Shown here: in pieces, positions 25,031-35,135 of the stretch | Layout: each line of letters begins with the position of its first letter | Numbering within the stretch: position 1 is the stretch's first letter | Origin: Sphagnum compactum | Taxonomy: Eukaryota > Bryophyta > Sphagnopsida > Sphagnales | Direction of reading: 5' to 3' | DNA: 64,000 nucleotides | Assembly (NCBI GenBank): GCA_965153455.1 | Contig: OZ234495.1 | Coordinates: 16,550,875-16,614,874 of the forward strand | Notes under the pieces: generated by a model | Seen by the model: the letters and a program-made list of their open reading frames with translations, nothing else | Databases searched by the model: none | What the model was told of the DNA's origin: nothing | Position numbers and translations under genes: made by a program

Positions 25031-25632
25031 GACCATCTGAGTAGACCAGGCAGGGAGGCTGATAAAACCAAATGCAGCATTGAAAGCAAAGTAAAAATTA
25101 CAACAAGGGTTTTTTCAATTTTGTGATATAATTAATTACAGGGGTGAATCATCCACAAGAGGAATTAGCCAAATTTGGCTACAAGTCAGAGAGGAAAGTA
25201 GAATTTTTTTTAAGAATCCTGCTATATTTTTGCCAACTGCTGCTGGAACCTAAAGTTTGTTTATATATGGCACTTTTTTTTTTAAAATTTAAAAAATCTT
25301 AAACATCTAGCAACTTTGGATTTCTTTTAACAAAATTTCTTGTGTATGAGTTTGACTAAATTTTTTTTTTGGTCACCAGGAAAAAAATCACCACTAATTT
25401 TTTTTTTAAAAAAAAGGAAAAGAAAACTCCACTCAAATTAAGATGTACCTACTCCCTTCCTAAATGCTCAGCCACCCACAAAACACAAGAAAACTAGAAA
25501 TTCATTGTTGTATAGTTTCATTCATTGGATGGCCACCTACCTTAACAGAGTGGAATCACAAGTTGGTCATTCATCTTGGAAATACCTAGGCCCACTTTCT
25601 TGTGCAAAAGAAGCAGATGGAGCATTCAGGTA

Positions 25633-26036
25633 CTCGGGTGGTGAATACCCGATTTTTTTCGCCCGACAAATCGGGTTTAAGGTTTAAATGAATAAAACTC
25701 AATTTCTGGGTATTAAAACCATGGTTTTATTCTGGGTAACATTAATCGAGGTTGGCATGATCGGAATCACTCTCGCTGGTATAGTCGTCGCTCGTCGGAC
25801 AGCTGTAGAACGCACCCATGTTGCTCTTGATGAACACGAGCTTCATAACAGTCTTGGCGCTCAGGGAATTCCTCAGCTTGGAATGGATGAAGCCCATCGT
25901 TGAGAAGTTAAACCCTAAACCCTATTAAAACCCTATTTTCAAAATAAAACCCAATTTTGTGCGATCTCAGACAATCGGGTTTCATATTAAAACCTTAAAT
26001 AACCCGATTGCAAAAAACCAGGGTCTGCCACCCTTG
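25633..26036. mobile_element. Deleted hAT-type transposon
   Basis: The left end CTCGGGTGGTGAATACCCGA and the reverse complement of the right end, CAAGGGTGGCAGACCCTGG, can be aligned, and both continue into T-rich GGTTTTTTGC-like sequence, as short inverted ends of a hAT element would. The about 404-bp interior keeps only the last part of a transposase on the minus strand (25742-25912). The flanking 8-bp duplication is not clear (TTCAGGTA against CTCAGTAC), so the ends may be a few bases off. Confidence 0.55.
25742..25912 (-). pseudogene. hAT transposase C-terminal remnant
   Basis: The minus strand encodes FNFSTMGFIHSKLRNSLS, continuing with KTVMKLVFIKSN and ending ..ANLD before a stop. This resembles the C-terminal dimerisation tail of hAT-family transposases, where an FS.M..IHSKLRN.L pattern precedes a KL.FI..N motif. 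The rest of the protein, including the catalytic residues and the zinc finger, is missing, and a stop lies just upstream, so it cannot be active. Its GC content is well above the surroundings, which suggests recent arrival or selection before deletion. Confidence 0.6.
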
Positions 26037-26039
26037 CTC

Positions 26040-27620
26040 AGTACTACCACACCCATCACCTGCAAAGAAAGATGATTGTACACTTGTTGTTTGTGAGGTT
26101 GTCATCTTCTTGTGCAACTGGAGGAGCACATGGTCGGCTTTAAATAAAAAACTAACTTTTCACATGTCTTTTGCAGCTATCATGATGTAGGCATACAATC
26201 TTCAAGTGACCACCACCACCACCACCACCAACAAAACAAAGAAATGCTGAATCATGTGTTATATATACCTAAGATCATAGTACATGCATTGGCATCTTGG
26301 ACTTAAATTATATTATTATTTGAAACAAAATCTATCTTTTTCAAGATTTTTTTTAAAAAAAAAAGGAAATTAATGAAGATTCCTTTTAAATAATATTCAA
26401 GATTTTTTTTCACATGAAATCTTCAAAAATTAATTAATTAATTATTCCATAGACATGTGTTGAAGCTGCCCCTTGTACTACGGTAAGTTCTAGGTAAGGT
26501 TAAATGTTAAATTCAAGTCATTTTGCTTTGAGGCTGATAAATAGAATCTCCTCTAACTAGATATACCTATAATCTTCAAAAAAATCCTCTAAAAGAAACG
26601 GAAATTATTTCAAGATATTATAACTCTTTTATAACTAATCTCAAGTTTCAACACAAGCCAAAATATCATGTTTCCAAAAATCCTCATATGAAAATAGACC
26701 TATAATTATTATTACCTAGTAGGGGCCTATAAAAATCCCTTAAGCTACTATACTCTATAATGAATCTAAACACAATATCCTAATTGCCTTGGTATGGGAA
26801 CCTCCCCTTACGTAAACAACTCTCTTTTGATTTCCTTGCTTCTTTCACATTTCGGAGAAAAGAAATATTTCCATGGGAACATGGGAACATATCAAATTGG
26901 GGAGCTCCCCCCCAAAATAAATTAAATTATTATTTTGATTGGATTTTTATGTCAAGTTTTTATGTCAAAAAAGTCAAACCATTATAGTCAAACTTTGACC
27001 ATGTGCACCTAAAATATATTGTTGAATGTGAACCATCGAACCACAAGGTCAACAAGAAACGCTTTAAAAGTCTTTGAATTTGGTTTTTTTATCAACTTTA
27101 TTCCTTCTTTTTCGCCAAAAATTGCAAATAAAAATATGTAGGTGTCATCGAATAAATTTTTTTACAAAAAATTATATTAATTATTCGGACACTTGTAAGC
27201 CCAGCCTCCAGATATTATGGCATTAGTATATAACCTAATATTATAACCCTTGTGAGGGAGGGTTAAAAAACACTGGTCCAAATCAAACTCCCTATAACTA
27301 ACTACTTAAGTCCCACCACAGAAACACCTAGTCAATAGGTATTATTCCTCAGAACATGGGTCTAAAATCTAGCCAAATCGAAGATAGTGGTTCACCCAAG
27401 GAGGGAGGGTCACAAAGGGACTCCAAATCTCCTAAAACTGGCTGCCACTATTTTTGGCCTAGACTACTAATAGCCCTTCCTAGCTAGGAACACCCTACCT
27501 ATGTGTGTAACTCAGGTCACACTAACCCCTAGTCAATTCCACTCTGTACCAGTTCTGACAAGCTCAGTCAATAATAGACAACTAAATTGTCTTATGTGTT
27601 GGGTGGTGTAGGAAGGTTTT
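26040..27620. other. No gene recognised; upstream flank of FAD2
   Basis: AT-rich to about 27000, with a CCA(CCA)n run at 26211-26228. From 27180 the text becomes more mixed, with CTAACTACTTAAG-type phrases, and probably belongs to repeats. No frame can be supported. Confidence 0.35.
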
Positions 27621-27639
27621 GGGGGGGGGGGGGGGGGGG
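27621..27639. repeat. Poly-G run of 19 bases
   Basis: An uninterrupted run of 19 G at the upstream edge of the FAD2 locus. Such runs are prone to assembly error and could form G-quadruplex structure. Confidence 0.9.
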
Positions 27640-27779
27640 TGTGTTTTTAATTTAATTTTACCAAGTGGATTTTCCCACTTAAGCCGTATATTACCACTTT
27701 AAGTAGCAAGTGGATCTACCTACTTGAGCCGCCTTCTGACCACTTTTTTAACTACCAAGTGGATCTACCTACTTAACCT

Positions 27780-27966
27780 GTGTTGGTTCATTTTTCGCCG
27801 TTGCTGAAGGAACGATCCGACGGTGGTTCCGTGATCTTGTTTAGGGTTAGGGTAATTGTCGTGATCAACGAGGTCCGGTTTCGTCGGAGGTTTTTGGCCA
27901 TTCGATTTACCGAGGGACTCCGACCGACAAGCAGCGTGTGCGAGGAGAGGGACGAAGAGAGAGAGG

Positions 27967-27997
<31 letters not shown>

Positions 27998-28085
27998 TCC
28001 GTGTGTGGGGGCGCCTTTCGGGGCCGGAGCTTTTGGTCTTTGTACTGTCTCCAACCATCGCAAAACAACACACGCCTGAAGCTTC
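27780..28085 (+). promoter_or_regulatory. Probable FAD2 first exon (5' UTR) and core promoter area
   Basis: After AT-rich DNA the sequence turns CpG-rich (27790-28060) and holds a (GA)n tract at 27958-27989, typical of plant transcription starts and leaders. A good donor, C|GTAAGC, follows at 28086. No clear TATA box was found. The start site itself is not defined. Confidence 0.45.
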
Positions 28086-29556
28086 GTAAGCTGCTACACT
28101 GAAATGTCTTTGTTTTCCTATGTATTCCTATGTTTTTCTTTTCTTTTTTCTGTCCTTTTTTTGCCCTTTTCAATCCGCTTCCTGACGTGATTGCTTGTGC
28201 TTTTCTAGCACTAATTTTGTTCATACTTTTTGTTTTCCAGGAGTTTTAAGGATTCGTGTTTTTATGTTGTCTTCATTTTTCTTACTGTTTTCAGCGAGGG
28301 GGAAAATAAAATAAAATAAAATCTTCTCGCATTCCTCTTTTGTTGTTTGCTTCCTGCTTCCAATGGAATTATCTTTTCAACGACATTTGCTTCTTCATGA
28401 AGATGCAATGTGAGTGACTGACCGACTGCTACAGAGGTAGAATGCTTTGTTCCGTGAAACTCTGGTTATCAGTGCTAGATATCAGAGACTGATTCAGGGT
28501 CCGGCATGAACGCGGGGCTCTCACACATTGCCAATGTCATCAGAATGTGCCGGTGTCTTTTGGTAGTGATGATGGTTCAGGCTCTGTCATTAACAGCGTA
28601 GCTCTCACGCATTTGCCAATGTCATCAGAATGTGCCAAGGTCTCTTGGTATTGATGATGATTGCAGGGTCCGGCATGAAGGTGGAACACTCACACACTTG
28701 CCAGTGTCGTCAGAATGTGCACCAAGGTCTGTTGGTATTGATGAGTAGCTGGAAGCACGTTTGAGAATAGTTTTTTTTGTTTTTGGTTCCCCCCCCCCCC
28801 ACTCTCTGGGTATGAGCCAGCCACACTTAAGCCACTGGGATCATATTTCTCTCTCATGGATTGATGATGCGCATATAGAACAGTATCAGACACTGATGGC
28901 AACAGGTGTTGGAATAGTTCTACTTTGCCAGCTGCTAAGTAAGAACCTTGTGGTTACCATTTGGTTTTGAGAAGGTTAATTCATAGGGATCGATTGATCA
29001 GGACTTTTATTGAAGATCTAAAGTCTGTTATTTATGTTCTTGCCTCCTGGAGCAAAGAACATGAACATGGGTGTTTTGTGAAGACTGGAATAGTGCAGTT
29101 AGTACTTGGAGACTCTTGTGAACGTTTTTTCTTTTTTTGGGATCTGTTGAGCAGCTAACTCTATTTCTGTTCATCAGAGATGTGCAAGTTTGATTCTGGC
29201 ATCATTAGGATTTGCAAGTTGCTCATGGAGAAGTTTTGAGTGTCAAAGGTTCTGTGTTATACTGTGGCTTGTGGACTGATGTACATGGAGAACTCTTCTT
29301 TGTGCAGAATTGGAGACCACAAAGACCATTTGCTGGAATCTGGTTTCTAAGTCAACTCTAGACAGAAGCTGGTGGCCTCCACACCACTCATACAAAACTC
29401 CTCCTCTTGCTCAACTCCTGCCCAACTCAGCTCTCTACAACTGCCACTCACACTACCTTGGAAGAGTGCCCTTGGTGCCATTAGTAGAGGGAAGGGAAAC
29501 CTTTCCTATTCACTACAAAGCTCCTTTGTTGCAGATCTGCAGAAACTCACTTGCAG
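28086..29556 (+). other. Probable 5'-UTR intron of FAD2
   Basis: Plant FAD2 genes commonly carry one long intron in the 5' UTR that ends a few bases before the ATG. Here ACTTGCAG|CAAAATGG (acceptor at 29556) reproduces that arrangement, and the first plausible donor upstream is GTAAGC at 28086, giving about 1.47 kb. The donor is a guess; the acceptor is the stronger call. Confidence 0.5.
28495..28749. repeat. Three direct repeats of about 83-86 bp inside the FAD2 intron
   Basis: Units start at 28495, 28578 and 28664 with CAGGGTCCGGCATGA or a variant, share GCTCTCACACATTGCCA and GTCATCAGAATGTGCC, and end TTGGTATTGATGA. They are 80-90% alike by eye. Confidence 0.85.
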
Positions 29557-29560
29557 CAAA

Positions 29561-30691
29561 ATGGGCAAAGGTGGGAAAGCAAACTTTGATGATGATGAAA
29601 AACAAAGCAGTGCAGAGCGGGCTCCATATGCAAAACCTCCATTCACGATTGGTCAACTGAAGAAGGCTATTCCGCCACACTGCTTCCAGAGGTCAGCATT
29701 GAAATCATCAATGTATTTGGCAGTGGATCTTGCCATCATCGGGGCATTCCTTTACACAACACGCTACTTTGTGTTTGATGGTGTTCTGGGATGGGCCATG
29801 TGGGCATCATATTGGGTGGTGCAAGGCTGTGTCGCTACAGGAGTGTGGGTGATAGCTCATGAATGTGGCCATCATGCTTTCAGTGAGCATCAGTGGCTTG
29901 ATGACACTGTAGGATTCATCCTCCACTCTTGCCTGCTTGTTCCATATTTCTCATGGAAATATTCCCACAGGAGGCACCACAGCAACACAGGGAGTGTGAG
30001 TCGTGATGAGGTTTTTGTTCCCAAGAAGAAGGAGAATGTAGCAGCCATTGCCCAGTATCTTCAAAATCCCCCAGGACGAATCATCTTGATTACTATCATG
30101 CTTTTACTTGGATGGCCTGCATATCTTATTTGCAACGCATCAGGGAGACCTTACCCTAAGTTTGCTTCCCATTTTGATCCCAGCAGTCCAATCTTCAGCA
30201 AGAGAGAGCAACTTCAAATCATCCTCAGTGATGTCGGATTGCTTTTCGTAGGCCTTGGTCTCTACAGCCTTGGATCTGCTTATGGTTTCCTGTGGCTCTT
30301 TAAAATTTATGGAGTTCCACTCCTGATAGTTAACATGTTTCTTGTCCTCATTACTTATTTGCAGCACACTCATCCATCTTTGCCTCATTATGAAGATGCA
30401 GAATGGGACTGGATTCGTGGAGCTCTTGCTACTGTGGATCGGGACTATGGGATCCTGAATCATGTGTTTCATCACATTGCGGATACTCATGTCACACATC
30501 ATATGTTTTCAACAATGCCACATTACCATGCACAGGAAGCAACTAAGGCCATTAAGCCAATTCTTGGGAGCTACTATCGGTTTGATAGCACACCAGTGCC
30601 ACTCGCTCTCTACAGGGATTACAAGCAATGCTTGTATGTGGAAGCAGACAGTGATGGTGGTGATGGAGTCCTTTGGTATAAATGCAAATAG
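29561..30691 (+). CDS. FAD2: FAD2, omega-6 (delta-12) oleate desaturase, ER
   Basis: This is a 376-residue membrane desaturase that inserts the delta-12 double bond into oleoyl chains of phosphatidylcholine in the ER, making linoleate with electrons from cytochrome b5. It is one uninterrupted exon. The three iron-binding histidine boxes are HECGHH (residues 100-105), HRRHH (136-140) and HVTHH (310-314), and family landmarks such as [31 protein letters not shown] and [12 protein letters not shown] are intact. I chose MGKGGKAN because plant FAD2 starts MGAGG-like and a splice acceptor lies four bases upstream. The frame is open for another 63 residues upstream (from 29372), which most likely is intron sequence, although those residues are Ser/Leu-rich and could pass for a transit peptide. 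The tail ends GVLWYKCK and lacks the usual YNNKL ER-retrieval motif. The closest alternative is the related omega-3 or hydroxylase branch. Confidence 0.93.
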   Translation: MGKGGKANFDDDEKQSSAERAPYAKPPFTIGQLKKAIPPHCFQRSALKSSMYLAVDLAIIGAFLYTTRYFVFDGVLGWAMWASYWVVQGCVATGVWVIAHECGHHAFSEHQWLDDTVGFILHSCLLVPYFSWKYSHRRHHSNTGSVSRDEVFVPKKKENVAAIAQYLQNPPGRIILITIMLLLGWPAYLICNASGRPYPKFASHFDPSSPIFSKREQLQIILSDVGLLFVGLGLYSLGSAYGFLWLFKIYGVPLLIVNMFLVLITYLQHTHPSLPHYEDAEWDWIRGALATVDRDYGILNHVFHHIADTHVTHHMFSTMPHYHAQEATKAIKPILGSYYRFDSTPVPLALYRDYKQCLYVEADSDGGDGVLWYKCK

Positions 30692-33290
30692 CTTGAAGGT
30701 CAATGATCTGAAGGCAAAACTTCCCACCAGATTTGCAAGCTTCTTTGTTAGAGCATTGAACTAAGATGATCTTAATCTCTGAATTTTCATTTTTTCTTCT
30801 CATAAGTCCCCTCTGATCCTTGGGTTCTCAAAGACAGAGGCATTGAGCAGAGAGTCTGATGACATCCAGTTCCTTCAGAGGTAGCTTTAGAGGAAGAAGG
30901 GAGGACATTTGCAGACTGCTATTATATCTTGGGAAGTTTCAAAATGCTATATAAGTTGCAACAGGTCCCGTATTGATTTCATCAAACCTTGTAAGTGCTT
31001 CTACACAAAAGCAAGAAATTTTTGCAGGGTTCTGTGCATCTTTCCAGAGTGCATTTATACTAGGTACTTCTCATTTGCCAGGTCACCTGGGTTGTTCTCT
31101 AAGGATGTTTAAAAAGTCATTCTTTTAGTGTCTGAGCAATGTGATTACCTGGAATCATTTCTGCAATCATGTCTTTCAGCATTCAAACTGAATTTGTGGA
31201 TAAAGTGGAATTTTGTCGTGTGTAATGTGTTTCCACATGGTTTAGCCTTGTAGCTATGTAAGCAGCAAAGAAGATCCTCTTGTGTGCTTGTTTAACTTCT
31301 GTTTAGACTATGGAGAAAATGTCCTACTTGTTTTGCACATGGTCATCTATTTTTCATTTTGGGAAAGAACTTACATGCACGGGGTTTAGACTTTAGTCAT
31401 GTTGAATGTTAGAGAAGGTTCTACTTTTGTGCACATGTTCAACCAGTCAACTTTTTTGGAAAGTAAATATGAAATGTCTGGTTTGGACCTTTTTGACATT
31501 TTGAGTGTAAAGAAGATACTACATTTTATACACAGTCCACATTTTCTTTAAGTAAATACACACAATTTCCATTGCATAGATTCGATCAGAAACTATCACT
31601 CTATCCATAATTTATTAAGAGAGGATGCCTCTAATTTTGACATGTTTATCATGGGAGTAGTGTGAAACTCAAAAAATTAGAGCAATTTATTCCCGACGAA
31701 GAGTAATTTATCTAGGGTTTATGCATATGTACATATATCATTACTTGGGTTTTGTAAAGAAATAAAAAATTTATTAGAATTTTTTTTCTATTCAAATTTG
31801 AAAAAGAATAATAGCCATTGGGGTTTATCCATCACATATATGCTCCAAATAGTACTGCAACCATTGGAATGGAATGAAAACTTAATGGATATTCAAGATA
31901 AATGGGATATAAACAAGAAAAATCCTTATGGATTCCAAAAAAAAATTTGGAGATATTCTCATAAAGGAATATATCATTTGAAGGAGATAAGACTACTCAT
32001 AGTGCAAAGATTTATTATATCAAAGAAGTTTGAATATTTCTTTTATAGATTCCAACTCGAGTAATGAATAGTTATTTGATTAACCTTCTTGACATGAATA
32101 TGAATTAACAAGTTTTTAATTTATGCTAAATTAAGCAAACCTACAGTAATATTGAAAACATTTATAGAATTATATGTGAAGTTCCACAATTAACAAGCAA
32201 GAACAACCAATTTTGGCATAATAGGGCGTCAAACATGTAATTGGAAATGAAATTTTTGCAAAGCCAAATAATTGGGACCCAAACTAATTTTTCCATCAAA
32301 TTTGGTGATAAACTAAATTTTGTCTTGTCTTTCCTTTTTTGTGAACGCCTCCATTGATACTACATATATAATTAGTGCTCCTACCTATACAATTACTATA
32401 ATTATTCTCAAACCTTGTGCATTAAATGTTGAATTTCAAATTTTCATATTGAAATTTATTTTAAAAATTTACTTTGTGAATACCGTTGAAAGAAGGGATA
32501 AGGGGTAAAAGCAGGCCCAAAGATAGGGTGAAAAGGTTGACTTTCCAGATAGTTCTAATGTTCTAACATTAAAGTTATTCATAAAGTCACCCCATCTTCA
32601 CCCTCTTTTTGGGCCTATTTTCACTTCCTATCCTGGCCCAATACCCTCCCTTACTACCAACTCGCCTACATTAGTTTGGGCTTGGGTTTGACATTAAATG
32701 TCCTTGAATCTTTCTATCTTGGCTTTTGTCATTTTCGATTATATAATCATATTCCTGCTGCTTTACAATGTGATGTACAAGTGATATTTTGTTTTCCACT
32801 TGTATAGCAAATCATGATGTTACCTTAATGATGTCTTGTTTTGCCCCTTTAGGTGGGGGCCATTGAGCATAGGGAAATGAAAATCTAATTCAAATGTTTT
32901 CTAGCAGGCAATTGAGAAAACATGCATGAGGAATTTTTTTTATAGGCCCAAGCTTTAGCAACAAATTTGAGCTAAATGCCTCTTACCCAACATGACCTTC
33001 TAACTCATAAATAGCTTTTCCATAGTTTAGTCCTTAGACATGTAAAAGAATATTTTTGAACAACACATGTTTGCACCATTTTCTTTTGCACCCACATCCT
33101 TTAACACCACTTTAGTTCTCACCGCTTTACATTTTGAATCAAACAAATATTCCCACTTTTTTTGGAAGACTACGAATTGGACTAAAACCTTGACCTTTCA
33201 TTTGATTCTTTCAAGCTAACATTCCAACACATGCCAAATTTATCTATAAGTGGTCCTCCTAGGATGGTTTTCGATCACCTTTGAAATTGC
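30692..33290. other. FAD2 3' UTR, then no gene recognised
   Basis: From 30692 to about 31400 the sequence keeps gene-like composition and is probably 3' UTR and terminator region. Afterwards it becomes AT-rich. A plus-strand frame at 31798-32064 (88 residues, aromatic and Lys-rich) resembles no protein I can name. Confidence 0.4.
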
Positions 33291-33299
33291 CTTCACCCA

Positions 33300-34600
33300 A
33301 AAGATTCGGCAAATGGATTCTCACAATTTTTTTAACTTTGCTTTCATATTGCACAAGATCACACTCCATGTTGAATTGCACGTATCTTTGGGGCAGCCCA
33401 CCTTTTAACCATGACCAAACCTTCAAGTGGAGTTCATTGCAATAAGGGGAGTGTTGTATTGATTCACAAACTGTGTTGCATGCCTTCAATTTTGCAATGC
33501 CTTTACATCACATTTTTCCCCACTCTAATTCAGAATAGTATGGCCCCCCTCCACTATATCTTTTGCATATGAACATTTTCAAATTGAATTTTGTGAGATA
33601 GGTATTTCTGTCAAACTTAAAAAATGTGTAGCATGGTTCTCCTTTGCCGCCTGACTTCAACACCCCATCCTAATTTAACACACCATCAAAAGGAATTAGA
33701 ATCTTGGGGGTTCCATTAAACATCTCATCAAATCATCCTTCATAAAAAATACCTTACTAGAAAATGTTAAACATATTGACCTTCTCCCTAGAATAAGCGA
33801 TGTAGCTTTTGGAATTCTAACTCATTATTACATGCAATGGCCATCATATCGATTATGTTGCACACCTCCCTTTCTCAGCTTCATAGATTCCCTTGTTTCT
33901 TTTGACTTCTTTCTCCTTTAAGTGTTTGGACGCCTCTTGGGCCCAAGGTCTTTTGATAGCTTTGAAAAACTTTTGGCCCATAAACAAGCCTCTTTCCCAA
34001 TAACTCTTGGTGGCATTGGGTTCATACTGACCTTATGGATATCCACCTCTTACATTGCGCCCATAACAACAAATGCATGGGGACCCATGATGTAGTTCAT
34101 GACACTTTTGCCACCATTGTACAAGATGTTAGCTTCCATGGAAGACAAAAACAACTACATGCGCTTCCCTCAGCCACATTCAATTCCTTCCGTCAATGAG
34201 TCAACATTATGTTCACTAAAGATGGAATCTACACCTTAGGTGACATTATCATAGCTGACCCAACATGTGTGGATCTACTTCCCAAATTTTGAACAACTCA
34301 AGGATTTGTTGTTCCCGATGCATTTCAAGCCAAAAAAATGAGTTACTGCAATTGACACCCCACCGATCAATTCTTCCTTCTAGCAATTGAAGTATTTAAA
34401 TGTTTACACAAACAGACTAATGTGTTCTTACATGAATGTGCCAATGTTATTTGGAGCCTAAAAGGGCCAAAAGGCCTTCCCCTTTCTGTCCTGGTTACTT
34501 TTTTTTGTTAAAAGGTTTCAATTATGTTGTAAAGAATGCAAGCATCCTCCATTTTAAGACAGGCAATAATGGTAGGCAATAGCGATAGGCTTAACTACTT
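33300..34600 (+). pseudogene. Decayed retroelement: reverse transcriptase and C-terminal domain
   Basis: Plus-strand fragments in switching frames follow one another as in a non-LTR-type polyprotein. They are GISVKLKKCVAW (about 33600), ILGVPL (about 33700), KHIDLLPRISDVAFGILTHY (about 33770), FDSFEKLLAHKQASFPITLG (about 33950), HLLHCAHNNKCMGTHDVVHD (about 34050), NIMFTKDGIYTLGDIIIADP (about 34205), HPTDQFFLLAIEVFKCLHKQ (about 34360) and ANVIWSLKGPKGLPLSVLVT (about 34440). The first part suits the region after the RT active site. The Cys/His segment and the following D..D..E-like block recall the zinc finger and restriction-like nuclease of early-branching LINEs, but that assignment is inference. 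Multiple stops and frameshifts show it is dead, and the catalytic motif is lost. Confidence 0.6.
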
Positions 34601-34819
34601 CCCAACTTCAGCCCTTTCAAAACACATCCCCCATCACCATGGTTAACCTATTATAAACCATTGGTTGTTGAGATGGAGAGTTTTTGACATCTATTCAATA
34701 TTAATTTGACATTTTTAAAATTATCCCTTGCTTTTAATACCTATGTACATTTTTTGAATATGCAATGTGTTTTATAAATGAAGTTTTCAAGGTTTTGATC
34801 TTATCACATTTTGTAGTCA

Positions 34820-35135
34820 AATCCGCAAAGTAAAGTAGTTTTATTAAATTTCAATATATTATACTGGAACTCAAAATTTAATCCATAAGGTTCAAGTGTA
34901 ATTATAGTAGTTGTACAAGTAAAAATGTTGAAAATATATGTAGTAGTTGTAAAGGCGTTCGGGTAAAAGGAAAGACATGATGAAACTTAGTTTACCACAA
35001 AAATTGATGGAAAAACTAATTTGCGTCCCAATTATTTCGTTTTGTAAAATTTTCATTTCCAATTATATATTTGATGCCATATTATGCCAAAACTGGCCAT
35101 TCTTACCCCCTAATCACATGACTTTATGAGTAACT
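34820..35135. repeat. Dispersed repeat, copy B
   Basis: Diverged copy of 10706-10955 in the same orientation, sharing AAAGTA..TTTTATTAAATTTCA, AATATATGTAGTAGTTG, GATGAAACTTAGTTTACCAC and TTTGATGCCATATTATGCC. An internal insertion (AACTAATTTGCGTCCC..) makes it longer. Confidence 0.65.

Noticed and set aside
27765-28224. Overlapping frames of about 100 residues on both strands around the GA repeat
   Set aside because: They are shadows of a CpG-rich leader with a (GA)n tract, with Ser/Leu or Arg/Glu runs.
30140-30803. Minus- and plus-strand frames overlapping FAD2
   Set aside because: They lie antisense or out of frame to a strongly conserved coding region.
31798-32064. Plastid-derived insertion suggested by an aromatic, Lys-rich frame
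   Set aside because: No plastid gene could be recognised in it.
33259-33489. 76-residue minus-strand frame near the retroelement
   Set aside because: The plus strand of the same region carries the retroelement reading, so this is most likely its shadow.
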